A stretch of DNA of 64,000 nucleotides from CAVTJL01 sp963735065 (lineage in GTDB: Bacteria; Pseudomonadota; Alphaproteobacteria; Geminicoccales; Geminicoccaceae), in contig CAVTJL010000004.1 of assembly GCA_963735065.1 (NCBI GenBank), positions 1,178,001 through 1,242,000 of the forward strand. Reading direction: 5' to 3'. Below the pieces are notes generated by a model. That model had not been told where the DNA came from. It made no database searches and saw nothing but the letters and a program-made list of their open reading frames with translations. A program made the translations under genes and the position numbers. Below are positions 35,161 through 43,506 of the stretch, piece after piece (positions within the stretch are counted from its first letter, which is position 1; every line of letters begins with the position of its first letter).

Positions 35161-36891
35161 TCAGGTGAGCCTGAGCCGCCGCTCGGCATAGAGATAGAGC
35201 GGGCGCCAGACGAGCCGGTTGGTGAGTGTCACGAAGAGCGCCATGACGGCGATGCCCAGGATGATGCGCGGGAAGTCGCCGGCGGCGCTGGCTTTTGCGA
35301 TGTAGGCGCCAAGGCCGTGCGCCTCGAGCCGCGTGCTGCCCCAGCGCACGAGCTCGGCCACGATCGAGGCGTTCCACGAGCCGCCCGCCGCCGTCACCGC
35401 CCCTGTGATGAAGTAGGGAAAGACGGCGGGCAGCATGACCTTGCGCCACCAGGTCCAGCCGCCGAGGCCGAGATTGCTCGCCGCGTCCCTGAGATCGAGG
35501 GGGAAGACGCCGGCCCCGGCGATGACGTTGAAGAGGATGTACCACTGCGTGCCCAGGATCATGAGCGGGCTCAGCCAGATGTCGGGGTCGAGCCGGAAGC
35601 GCACGATCAGGACGACGGCCACGGGGAAGAGAAGGTTCGCCGGGAAGGCCGCCAGGAACTGGACGAGCGGGCGGACGGCGGCTGCGAGCCTGGGCCGGAG
35701 ACCGATCAGGATGCCCACAGGCACCCAGACGAGGCTCGCCATGACCATGAGCACGGCCACGCGCGTGAGCGTCAGGATGCCCAGGCCAAGGGCCATCAGC
35801 AGGTCCCGCGGGCCCAGCTCGCTTCGGATGTAGCGGAAGACGATCCAGGCGGCCGCGAGGGCCAGCGCCGCGACGAGGCCTCCCCAGAGAAGGTCGACCA
35901 CCCGGCCGGGCACGGCGCGCAGCACCGGCAACGCCCGCGGACCCCGCAGCGGCAGATGAAGGCCGTAGGACCAGCGCGCCGTGCCCAGCAGCGGCCGCAG
36001 CGTGCCCGAGAGCAGCCGGGTCTGCTGCGCCAGGCGCATCAGCCAGGGCCGCGCCAGCACGTCGCTCGGCGTCTGCTCGAGGCGGAAGCGGTCGGCCCAG
36101 GCGAGAAGCGGGCGAAACAGAAGCTGGTCGTAGAGCAGGATGACGACCAGCATCGCCAGCACGGCGAAGCCCACGGCGGCGAGGTCGCGGGCGGCGATGG
36201 CAGCCGCCAGATAGGAGCCGATGCCGGGAAGGTTGAAGGTGGTGCTGCCGACGGTCACCAATTCCGAGGCCACGACGAAGAACCAGCCGCCCGACATGGA
36301 GAGCATCATGTTCCAGACGAGCCCGGGCATCGCGAAGGGCACCTCGAGGCGCCAGAAGCGGTGCCAGGCCGAGAAGCGGTAGCCCCTGGCCACCTCGTCG
36401 AGGTCGGCCGGCACCGTGCGGAGCGACTGATAGAAGCTGAAGGCCATGTTCCAGGCCTGGCTCGTGAAGATGGCGAAGATGGCGGCGCACTCGGCACCGA
36501 GCTGGCTGCCCGGGAAGAGGCCCAGGAAGAAGACGACCGTGAAGGAGATGAAGCCCAGGATCGGGACCGACTGGAGGATGTCGAGGATCGGGACGAGGAT
36601 GAGCTCGGCGCGCCTGCTCTTGGCGGCGAGCGTGGCGTAGGTGAAGGTGAAGACGAGCGAGGCCAGGAGCGCTGCCAGCATGCGCAGCGTCGTCAGGAGG
36701 GCGTAGAGGGGGAGCGCCCGGGGGTCGAGGGAGACGGGGTGCCCCTCAATCCTGACCAGCGGCTCGCTCATGTGCTGCACGCCGAGGGCGATCAGCACGA
36801 GGACGGCCAGGATCAGCGGCGCCGCCGCAAGGTCCCAGCGGTTCGGCACGAGCCGCCGACCCTCGACCGCGATGACCGTCGGCTGCTGCAT
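35161..36891 (-). CDS. ABC transporter permease, two fused BPD-type permease domains
   Basis: A 576-residue inner-membrane protein with about 12 hydrophobic segments. Two permease modules are joined: the first EAA-type loop reads DEVARGYRFSAWHRFWRLEVPFAMPG (near 165), the second RDAASNLGLGGWTWWRKVMLPAVFPYF (near 480), each binding one ATPase subunit. Such fused permeases go with ATPases carrying the AAA-associated C-terminal domain, as here. It is the first gene of a two-gene operon, divergent from the sugar ABC operon across 344 bases. Confidence 0.9.
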   Translation of the reverse strand: MQQPTVIAVEGRRLVPNRWDLAAAPLILAVLVLIALGVQHMSEPLVRIEGHPVSLDPRALPLYALLTTLRMLAALLASLVFTFTYATLAAKSRRAELILVPILDILQSVPILGFISFTVVFFLGLFPGSQLGAECAAIFAIFTSQAWNMAFSFYQSLRTVPADLDEVARGYRFSAWHRFWRLEVPFAMPGLVWNMMLSMSGGWFFVVASELVTVGSTTFNLPGIGSYLAAAIAARDLAAVGFAVLAMLVVILLYDQLLFRPLLAWADRFRLEQTPSDVLARPWLMRLAQQTRLLSGTLRPLLGTARWSYGLHLPLRGPRALPVLRAVPGRVVDLLWGGLVAALALAAAWIVFRYIRSELGPRDLLMALGLGILTLTRVAVLMVMASLVWVPVGILIGLRPRLAAAVRPLVQFLAAFPANLLFPVAVVLIVRFRLDPDIWLSPLMILGTQWYILFNVIAGAGVFPLDLRDAASNLGLGGWTWWRKVMLPAVFPYFITGAVTAAGGSWNASIVAELVRWGSTRLEAHGLGAYIAKASAAGDFPRIILGIAVMALFVTLTNRLVWRPLYLYAERRLRLT

Positions 36892-37235
36892 GCCGCCTCG
36901 CGGGGCTGGGGCCCGTCAGCGGGGCCGGTGGTCCGTCCAGATAGCGCGCTCTCGGCGCCGCCACGCGCGCGCCGCGGGCCGCTCTTACGCCCGCCGCCTC
37001 ATGCGCCGCAAGCGTCGTGCGCCCCGCAGGCTCTGCCTCGCGGGCGGCGCCACTCGAGGGAACTCAGCCGCCGCGCGACCCGGCTCCGGTAGCCCCGGCG
37101 CGCCGGAGCCGGCATGCCAAAGGCCCTTGACACTCAGGAACGAGGTCCGCAATGCTCCCGTCCAAGCTGAGGACAGCAAAGGCCCGCCAATCCTTCGGAC
37201 GACGAAGTGATGCGTGGCGCTTCGGGGAGGGAAAC
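36892..37235. other. divergent intergenic region, 344 bases
   Basis: It carries the promoters of the ABC permease (minus) and the sugar-binding protein (plus). No gene is recognised; open frames here are Arg-rich shadows. A TTGACA hexamer for the plus direction is annotated separately. Confidence 0.5.
37127..37156 (+). promoter_or_regulatory. candidate promoter of the sugar ABC operon
   Basis: TTGACA at 37127-37132 is a perfect -35 hexamer; 17 bases on, the sequence is only weakly -10-like (AATGCT). It lies about 105 bases before the substrate-binding protein start. Confidence 0.3.
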
Positions 37236-38318
37236 ATGAGCGAACTGGCACTCCAGGCAATAAAGCCTGCCGGCGGACCAAGAAAGCGGCGGCGGGCTTT
37301 TGCTGTCCTAGCAGCGGGCGCCTTCGGCCTCGCCATGCTGGGCATAGGCCCGGCCAACGCGGCCGAGGTGCTGGTGGGCCTGGTCACCAAGACAAACAAC
37401 AACCCCTTCTTCGTGAAGATGAAGGAGGGTGCCGAGGCCAAGGCCAAGGAGCTGGGCGTCCAGCTGCAGAGCTTTGCCGGCAAGTATGATGGCGACAACA
37501 ACTCGCAGGTTGCCGCGGTCGAGAGCCTGATCTCGGCGGGTGCCAAGGGCATCCTGATCACGCCCAGCGACACCAAGGCCATCGTGCCGACGATCAAGAA
37601 GGCGCGCGACGCCGGCATCCTGGTGATCGCGCTCGACACGCCGCTCGATCCGATCGATGCCGCGGACGCCACCTTCGCCACCGACAACTTCAAGGCCGGC
37701 GAGCTTATCGGCGAGTGGGCGGCGAAGACGCTCGGACCGGCGAAGGCCGCCGACGCCCACATCGCCTTCCTCGACGCGCTGGAGAGCCAGCCGACGGTCG
37801 ACGCCGCGCGCGACCAGGGCTTCATGAAGGGCTTCGGCATCGACATCATGACCCCCGGCCACTACGGCGAGGAGACCGACAAGCGGATCGTCGGCCACCA
37901 GTGGGGCCAGGGTGCCGAGGAAGGTGGCCGGACCGGCATGGAGAACCTTCTCCAGAAGGACCCGGACATCAACGTCGTCTACACGATCAACGAGCCGACC
38001 GCGGCCGGCGCCTGGCAGGCCCTGAAGGCGGCCGGCAAGGCCGACGGCAGCGTCTTGATGACCTCGGTCGACGGCGGCTGCCCGGGTGTGAAGAACGTGC
38101 AGGCGGGCGTCATCGGCGCCACCTCGATGCAGTTCCCGCTGCTGATGGCGTCGCTCGGCGTCCAGGCCGTGGCCGACTACGTCAAGACCGGCAAGAAGCC
38201 CGAGCCGACCCCCGGCCTCACCTTCTACAACACCGGCGTCGAGCTCATCACCGACCATCCGGTCGACGGCGTGCCCTCGATCACCTCCGAGGAAGGGCTG
38301 AAGAAGTGCTGGGGCTGA
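37236..38318 (+). CDS. frcB: sugar ABC transporter substrate-binding protein (FrcB-like)
   Basis: A 360-residue periplasmic sugar-binding protein. ATG 37236 follows GGGGAGGG by 5 bases. The signal peptide is twin-Arg/Lys-rich then hydrophobic (KRRRAFAVLAAGAFGLAMLG), cleaved near ANA-AE. The mature protein has the ribose/fructose-binding fold: GLVTKTNNNPFFVKMKEGA, SAGAKGILITPSDTKAIVPTI, VIALDTPLDP, DNFKAGELIGEWA, NVVYTINEPTAAGAWQAL and SVDGGCPGVKNV. These segments are characteristic of FrcB-type fructose/mannose/ribose binders. It heads the operon with a permease and an ATPase. Confidence 0.9.
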   Translation: MSELALQAIKPAGGPRKRRRAFAVLAAGAFGLAMLGIGPANAAEVLVGLVTKTNNNPFFVKMKEGAEAKAKELGVQLQSFAGKYDGDNNSQVAAVESLISAGAKGILITPSDTKAIVPTIKKARDAGILVIALDTPLDPIDAADATFATDNFKAGELIGEWAAKTLGPAKAADAHIAFLDALESQPTVDAARDQGFMKGFGIDIMTPGHYGEETDKRIVGHQWGQGAEEGGRTGMENLLQKDPDINVVYTINEPTAAGAWQALKAAGKADGSVLMTSVDGGCPGVKNVQAGVIGATSMQFPLLMASLGVQAVADYVKTGKKPEPTPGLTFYNTGVELITDHPVDGVPSITSEEGLKKCWG

Positions 38319-38356
38319 GGCCCGTCAGCACCGCACCAGCCTAGCATCGGCACGCT

Positions 38357-38395
38357 GGGCAGGACCGGCCTTCCGGATGGACGCCGGCCCTGCCC
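38357..38395 (+). terminator. strong hairpin between binding-protein and permease genes
   Basis: GGGCAGGACCGGC (38357-38369) pairs with GCCGGCCCTGCCC (38383-38395), 12 of 13 positions, with a 13-base loop. No T-run follows. In binding-protein-dependent operons such hairpins protect the 5' transcript or partly terminate, keeping permease levels low. Confidence 0.5.
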
Positions 38396-38494
38396 TCGTT
38401 CCCCGGCTGCGATCGTGCAGCCGCTCCCATCAGTGATGTGGTGCGCGGTGCCGGCGACCGGCCCGAGCGTCAGCGACCGGAGGTCGGCCTGCCC

Positions 38495-39526
38495 GTGGCG
38501 AGCACCCCTGCCCAGAGCGTGAGCTTCGAGGAAGAGCGCGTGGGCCTCCTCAGGAGGCTGCAGCGCTTCCTGCACGCCAATCCGACGATCGTGCCCTTCA
38601 TCGTGCTGCTGCTGGGCATCCTTCTCTTCAGCCTGATCGTCGGCAAACGCTTCTTCCACCCCTTCAACCTGTCGCTGGTGCTGCAGCAGGTCACGATCAT
38701 CGCCACGGTCGGGATCGCGCAGACGCTCATCATCCTGACCGCCGGCATCGACCTTTCGGTCGGCGCCATCACGGTGCTCTCCTCGGTCGTCATGGGCCGC
38801 CTGGCCGTGCTGGCGGGCGTGCCGATCGAGCTCGCCTTCGCGCTCGGGCTCCTGACCGGCGTCGCCTGCGGCTTCTTCAACGGAGCGCTGGTCACCTACC
38901 TCAAGCTGCCGCCCTTCATCGTGACGCTCGGCACCTGGAGCATCTTCGGCGCCTTGAACCTCTGGTACTCGCAGAGCCAGACGATCCGCCAGCAGGAGAT
39001 CGAGACCACCGCCCCCTTCCTGCAGTGGACCGGCACGGCGATCCAGCTGGGCGGGGCCAGGCTCACCTACGGCTCGATCCTGATGATCGTGATCGCGATC
39101 CTGGTCTGGTACGTGCTGAACCGGACGGCCTTCGGGCGGCATGTCTACGCCACCGGCGACGCGCCCGTCTCGGCACGGCTGGCCGGCATCAACACCAACC
39201 GCACGCTGCTCGCGATCTACACCATGGCGGGCCTCATCTGCTCGGTCGCGGGCTGGATCCTGATCGGGCGGATCGGCGCCATCAGCGCCATCTCGGGCGG
39301 CAACGCCAACCTCAATTCGATCACCGCGGTCGTGATCGGCGGCACCAGCCTCTTCGGCGGGCGCGGCTCGATCATCGGCACGCTCGTGGGGGCGTTGATC
39401 GTGGGCGTCTTCCGCAACGGGCTGGCGCTGGCCGGCGCCGACGCGCTCTGGCAGGAATTCACGATCGGCCTCCTGATCATCGTCGCCGTATCGATCGACC
39501 AATGGCTGAGAAAGCTCTCCTCATGA
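38495..39526 (+). CDS. frcC: sugar ABC transporter permease (FrcC-like)
   Basis: A 343-residue BPD-type-2 permease. GTG 38495 is preferred, with CGGAGG 11-16 bases upstream; another GTG at 38438 is possible. About eight to ten membrane helices and the RbsC-family marks: TAGIDLSVGAITVLSS, KLPPFIVTLGTWSIFGAL, TAFGRHVYATGDAPVSARLAGI and VIGGTSLFGGRGSIIGTLVGALI. Its stop overlaps the ATPase start by 4 bases. Confidence 0.92.
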   Translation: MASTPAQSVSFEEERVGLLRRLQRFLHANPTIVPFIVLLLGILLFSLIVGKRFFHPFNLSLVLQQVTIIATVGIAQTLIILTAGIDLSVGAITVLSSVVMGRLAVLAGVPIELAFALGLLTGVACGFFNGALVTYLKLPPFIVTLGTWSIFGALNLWYSQSQTIRQQEIETTAPFLQWTGTAIQLGGARLTYGSILMIVIAILVWYVLNRTAFGRHVYATGDAPVSARLAGINTNRTLLAIYTMAGLICSVAGWILIGRIGAISAISGGNANLNSITAVVIGGTSLFGGRGSIIGTLVGALIVGVFRNGLALAGADALWQEFTIGLLIIVAVSIDQWLRKLSS

Positions 39527-40314
39527 GCGAGCCCGCCCCCCAGCCGATCCTGGCCGCGCGCAACCTCGTGAAGCGGTTCGGCCGCGTCACCGCGCTCGAC
39601 CATGCCGACTTCGACCTGATGCCGGGCGAGATCCTGGCCGTGATCGGCGACAACGGCGCCGGCAAGTCGACCCTGATCAAGACGCTTGCCGGGGCGGTGA
39701 CGCCCGATCAGGGCGAGATCCGCCTGGACGGGCTGCCGGTCCATTTCCGCTCGCCGCTCGACGCGCGCGCCGCCGGCATCGAGACCGTCTATCAGGACCT
39801 GGCCCTCTCGCCCGCCTTGTCGGTCGCCGACAATCTCTTTCTCGGCCGCGAGCGGCGCCGGCAGGACCTGATCGGCCGGCTGTTCCGCACGCTCGACCGC
39901 GCCGGCATGCGGCGCGATGCGCGGCACCATCTGGACGCGCTGGGCCTTCTCACGATCCAGAGCGTGAGCCAGCCCGTCGAGACGCTCTCGGGCGGCCAGC
40001 GCCAGGGCATCGCCGTCGTGCGCGCCACCGCCTTCGGCAGCCGCGTCGTCATCATGGACGAGCCAACGGCGGCCCTGGGCGTGAAGGAATCGCGCAAGGT
40101 CCTGGAGCTGATCCTCGACGTGAAGCGGCGCGGGCTGCCGATCGTGCTGATCAGCCACAACATGCCGCACGTCTTCGAGGTGGCGGACCGCATCCACATC
40201 CACCGCCTCGGCCGCCGCGTCGCGGTGATCCGCCCGGCCGAGTTCTCGATGTCCGATGCCGTGGCGATCATGACCGGCGCCATGGCGCCGCCTGACGCGC
40301 AAGAGGCCGCCTGA
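39523..40314 (+). CDS. frcA: sugar ABC transporter ATP-binding protein (FrcA-like)
   Basis: A 263-residue single-domain ATPase: Walker A GDNGAGKST near 44-52, LSGGQRQGIAVVRA, Walker B VVIMDEPTAALG, and the switch His in VLISHNM. Single-domain rather than the double-ATPase RbsA form, which fits the Frc type. The ATG overlaps the permease stop (ATGA); an alternative in-frame ATG at 39502 lies inside the permease. The subgroup reads TAALGVKES where most ABC ATPases have SALD, as usual in sugar ATPases. Confidence 0.93.
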   Translation: MSEPAPQPILAARNLVKRFGRVTALDHADFDLMPGEILAVIGDNGAGKSTLIKTLAGAVTPDQGEIRLDGLPVHFRSPLDARAAGIETVYQDLALSPALSVADNLFLGRERRRQDLIGRLFRTLDRAGMRRDARHHLDALGLLTIQSVSQPVETLSGGQRQGIAVVRATAFGSRVVIMDEPTAALGVKESRKVLELILDVKRRGLPIVLISHNMPHVFEVADRIHIHRLGRRVAVIRPAEFSMSDAVAIMTGAMAPPDAQEAA

Positions 40315-40480
40315 TCCCCTCAGGACCGGTAGCGGCCGGCTGACCGGTCGGGGACGGCACTGCCGCCTTCCCCCCGTTCGGCGCCGGCGCCGGCCACCCT
40401 TCTCGCCTCCCCGACGACAAGACAAGAATATCCGGGAAGATGGCGTATCGGTTAAATTTCTGTGATCTTGTAACAGACCA

Positions 40481-40512
40481 AGCTTACGAAGCTTACCATC
40501 AGTAGAGCTTAC
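40481..40512. promoter_or_regulatory. three AGCTTAC direct repeats upstream of asnB
   Basis: AGCTTAC occurs at 40481-40487, 40490-40496 and 40506-40512 inside an unusually AT-rich stretch (from about 40450) of the 262-base gap before the asnB start. They could be activator or repressor sites; no matching regulator is identifiable. Confidence 0.4.
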
Positions 40513-40576
40513 TAACCCGTATGGGCTGTGTTCCGCGCGGCGCTGCTATGCAGCTCCCAGCCTGGAGCATCGATCC

Positions 40577-42592
40577 ATGTGTGGACTAGCAGGATTCGTG
40601 GACCCTCAATTCTCGAGCGACGACCAGACCCTGGCGCGTCGGGTCGCGGCGATGGCGGCGCCGATGCGCCATCGCGGGCCGGATGACGCCGGGGTCTGGA
40701 CCGACCCCGCCGCGGGCGTGGCGCTTGCCCATCGACGGCTCTCGATCGTCGACCTCACGCCCGCCGGGCATCAACCGATGGTGTCCGCCTGCGGGCGCTG
40801 GGTGCTGACCTACAATGGCGAGATCTACAATCACGCCGAGCTGCGCGCCGAGCTCGTGGCCGCCGGACGGAGCTTTCGCGGCCATTCGGATACGGAGGTG
40901 CTGGTCGAGGCCTGTGCTGCCTGGGGGGTCGAGGCGACCCTGCCCCGGCTGCTGGGCATGTTCGCGTTCGCCTTGTGGGATCGCACCACCCGCACCCTGA
41001 CGCTGGCGCGCGACCGCATCGGGCTCAAGCCCCTCTTCTGGGGCCGGTTCGGCCGGCTCTTCCTCTTCGGCTCCGAGCTCAAGGCGCTGCGCGCCCATCC
41101 GGGCTGGACGCCCGAGATCGACCAGGCGAGCCTCGCCGCCTACATGCGCTGGGGCCATGTGCCGGGCGAGCACTGCATCTATCGGGGGCTGCACAAGCTC
41201 CTGCCGGGCCATCTCCTCACGCAGGCCGACGGCGGCGAGCCCGTCACCCGGAGCTACTGGGATCCGGTGCAGGTGGCGCTGAGGGCGCAGACCAACCGCC
41301 TGGATGTCGGCGAGGAGGAGACCCTCACGCAGCTGGAAGCGCTGCTCGACGACGCGGTCGGCCGGCGCATGGTGGCCGACGTGCCGCTCGGGGCCTTCCT
41401 CTCCGGCGGGATCAACTCATCGCTCATCGTGGCGATCATGCAGGCCCGCTGCTCGCGGCCGGTCAGCACCTTCGCCGTGGGCTTCGACGAGAAGCGCTAC
41501 GACGAGGCCCACTATGCCCGGGCGGTGGCGAGCCATCTCGGTACCGACCATGCCGAGGTCGTGGTGACGAGCGAGGATGCGCGCCTGCTCGTCCCGGAGC
41601 TGCCGCGCTGGTTCGACGAGCCGCTGGCGATCCGCTCGCAGATCCCGGCCATGATGGTCTCGCGGCTCGCCAGCCGCGACGTGACGGTCTCGCTCTCGGG
41701 CGACGGCGGCGACGAGCTGTTCGGCGGCTATCCGGGCTACCGCATCGTGAGCGCGGCGCACGGTGCGACCGCCGGGCTCGCGCCGCCCCTGCGGCGCCTG
41801 GCCGCCAATGCGCTGGGTGGCCTCGTCTCCGGGATCACCGGGCTCAACGGCATGATTCCCGCGGCACGCCGGCCCGGGCTCTTGGCGAACCGGGCAAGGC
41901 AGCTCATCGCCGTGATGCGCGAGGGCGGCGGCATCAGCGAGTACTATGCCGAGCTCTACAGCGGCATCGCCGAGCGATCGCCGCTCGTGGGTGCCTGCGG
42001 CGAGCATCCGATGCGCTGGCAGACGCCCTGCCATCGGGACGTCGTCGCCAATCCCATGGACCGCATGGGCTATTTCGCGCTGCTGGGCACGCTCGTGGAC
42101 GGCTCGCTCGCCAAGTGGGACCGCGCCAGCATGGCCTGCAGCCTCGAGGTGCGCGTGCCGTTCCTCGATCACCGCGTGGTCGAGCTCGCCTGGCGGCTGC
42201 CGCCCTCGCTCAAATATGCCCGCCGGTCGGGCAGCAAGCACCTGCTGCGCAGCCTGCTCTACCGCCATTTGCCGCGCGAGCTGGTCGACCGCCCCAAGAA
42301 GGGCTTCTCGAGCCCGCTTCCCGTCTGGCTGCGCGGGCCGCTGCGGGACTGGGCGGACGCGATGCTGGACGAGCGGCAGCTCGAGCAGGAGGGCCTGTTC
42401 GACGCCTCGGTCGTGCGCGCCTGCTGGCAGGAGCACCTCGCCGGCTCCGGCGACCACTGGCAGCTTTTGTGGAGCGTGCTGACGTTCCGGCAGTGGCACA
42501 GCTATTGGGAGGAGGGCGCGGGCGCTCGCCAGCCCGAGCCGGTGATGCCCGCCGCCCCTGCCCTTTCGGTCCGCGAGGAGGCCTTCTCGTGA
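40577..42592 (+). CDS. asnB: asparagine synthase (glutamine-hydrolysing) family amidotransferase
   Basis: A 671-residue class-II glutamine amidotransferase. The N-terminal MCGLAGFVD leaves Cys2 as nucleophile after Met removal. RHRGPDDAGVW, SIVDLTPAGHQPM, YNGEIYNHAELRAEL and DTEVLVEA complete the glutaminase domain (1-190). The synthetase domain has the ATP pyrophosphatase loop LSGGINSSLI (SGGxxS; usually SGGxDS, so Asp is replaced by Asn) near 276, LSGDGGDELFGGY, and the final RPKKGFSSPLPVWL. In this context, followed by two glycosyltransferases with overlapping starts, it probably amidates a cell-surface glycan precursor rather than making free asparagine. Confidence 0.9.
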   Translation: MCGLAGFVDPQFSSDDQTLARRVAAMAAPMRHRGPDDAGVWTDPAAGVALAHRRLSIVDLTPAGHQPMVSACGRWVLTYNGEIYNHAELRAELVAAGRSFRGHSDTEVLVEACAAWGVEATLPRLLGMFAFALWDRTTRTLTLARDRIGLKPLFWGRFGRLFLFGSELKALRAHPGWTPEIDQASLAAYMRWGHVPGEHCIYRGLHKLLPGHLLTQADGGEPVTRSYWDPVQVALRAQTNRLDVGEEETLTQLEALLDDAVGRRMVADVPLGAFLSGGINSSLIVAIMQARCSRPVSTFAVGFDEKRYDEAHYARAVASHLGTDHAEVVVTSEDARLLVPELPRWFDEPLAIRSQIPAMMVSRLASRDVTVSLSGDGGDELFGGYPGYRIVSAAHGATAGLAPPLRRLAANALGGLVSGITGLNGMIPAARRPGLLANRARQLIAVMREGGGISEYYAELYSGIAERSPLVGACGEHPMRWQTPCHRDVVANPMDRMGYFALLGTLVDGSLAKWDRASMACSLEVRVPFLDHRVVELAWRLPPSLKYARRSGSKHLLRSLLYRHLPRELVDRPKKGFSSPLPVWLRGPLRDWADAMLDERQLEQEGLFDASVVRACWQEHLAGSGDHWQLLWSVLTFRQWHSYWEEGAGARQPEPVMPAAPALSVREEAFS

Positions 42593-43506
42593 CGATCGAG
42601 GCCGAGACCGCGGCGGAGGCGCTCTGGCAGCCCTGCCCGACCGATCCGGGCTGTCCCTACTGCTCGGGCACGGCGGGGCCGGACGGCGCCGACTGGTCCT
42701 TTCTCGATGCCGTCTACTGCATCTCGCTGCAGAGCCGCGACGACCGGGCCAGGGCCGCGGCCGCCGAGCTGCACCGTGCCGGCCTGTGCCGCCGGACCCT
42801 GTTCTACCGGCCGCTCAAGCACCCCACGCAGCCCGTGGCGGGGATCTGGGAGTCGCATCGCGCCGTGGCGCTGCATGCGCGTGCCGCCGGCCGGGAGCGG
42901 GTCCTCATCCTCGAGGACGACGTGCTGCTGGACCGCCGGATCGGCGCGCGCACGACGGCGCGGATCGCACGGGTGCTGGCCGGGCTGCCGCCGGACTGGA
43001 CGATCTTCTTTCTCGGCCACATGACGCGCTGGGCCTATCCGGTGGGCTGGAACGCGATCCGCGTCTCGGCCACCGCTGCGCATGCCTACATCGCGAGCCC
43101 GCGCCTGCTCGACTGGCTGGCGGCGCGTCCCTACGGCACGCGGGGCGTGCCGCGCGTGAAGCTCGTCGGCAAGGGCCTCGATTCGGCCTACGCGCTGCTG
43201 CCCGGGACCTACGCCCTCTTTCCGATGATCGCCGTGCAGAGCGCCAGCCCCAGCGACCATTTCGCGCCGGGCAAGAACAAGACGGAGATCCGCAAGCTCA
43301 AGCACCTCTTCTCGCACAGCCGCCATCGCGAGCGGCTGATCGGGCTCGCGATGCGGCCGATGCAGATCACGATGGTGGCGCTGTCGCCCGTCACGCTTCT
43401 CTGCCTTGCGGTGGACGCGATCGCCCGGCGCATGCGGCGGCCACGCGACGGAGGAAAGCTCCCGCTGCGGCCGCTCCGCGCGGACGAGGAGACACTGCAT
43501 GGATAG
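42589..43506 (+). CDS. glycosyltransferase family 25 (LPS-type) protein
   Basis: A 305-residue protein from GTG 42589, overlapping the asnB stop by 4 bases. GT25 marks: DAVYCISLQSRDDRARAAAAEL, IWESHRAVALHARAAG and the ILEDDVLLD nucleotide-sugar Asp cluster near 105; SATAAHAYIASPRLLDWL and KGLDSAYALLPG complete the core. The first 25 residues hold four cysteines (CPTDPGCPYC), unusual for GT25 and perhaps a metal site. The C-terminal 50 residues contain a hydrophobic helix (ITMVALSPVTLLCLAVDAI) and basic end, suggesting membrane attachment. It should transfer a sugar to a surface polysaccharide. Confidence 0.85.
   Translation: MTIEAETAAEALWQPCPTDPGCPYCSGTAGPDGADWSFLDAVYCISLQSRDDRARAAAAELHRAGLCRRTLFYRPLKHPTQPVAGIWESHRAVALHARAAGRERVLILEDDVLLDRRIGARTTARIARVLAGLPPDWTIFFLGHMTRWAYPVGWNAIRVSATAAHAYIASPRLLDWLAARPYGTRGVPRVKLVGKGLDSAYALLPGTYALFPMIAVQSASPSDHFAPGKNKTEIRKLKHLFSHSRHRERLIGLAMRPMQITMVALSPVTLLCLAVDAIARRMRRPRDGGKLPLRPLRADEETLHG

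Noticed and set aside
40975..42588. Long + frame running through asnB in another phase and into the GT25 gene
   Set aside because: Only the part from 42589 has protein-family sense; the earlier part is Arg/Ala-rich noise inside asnB.
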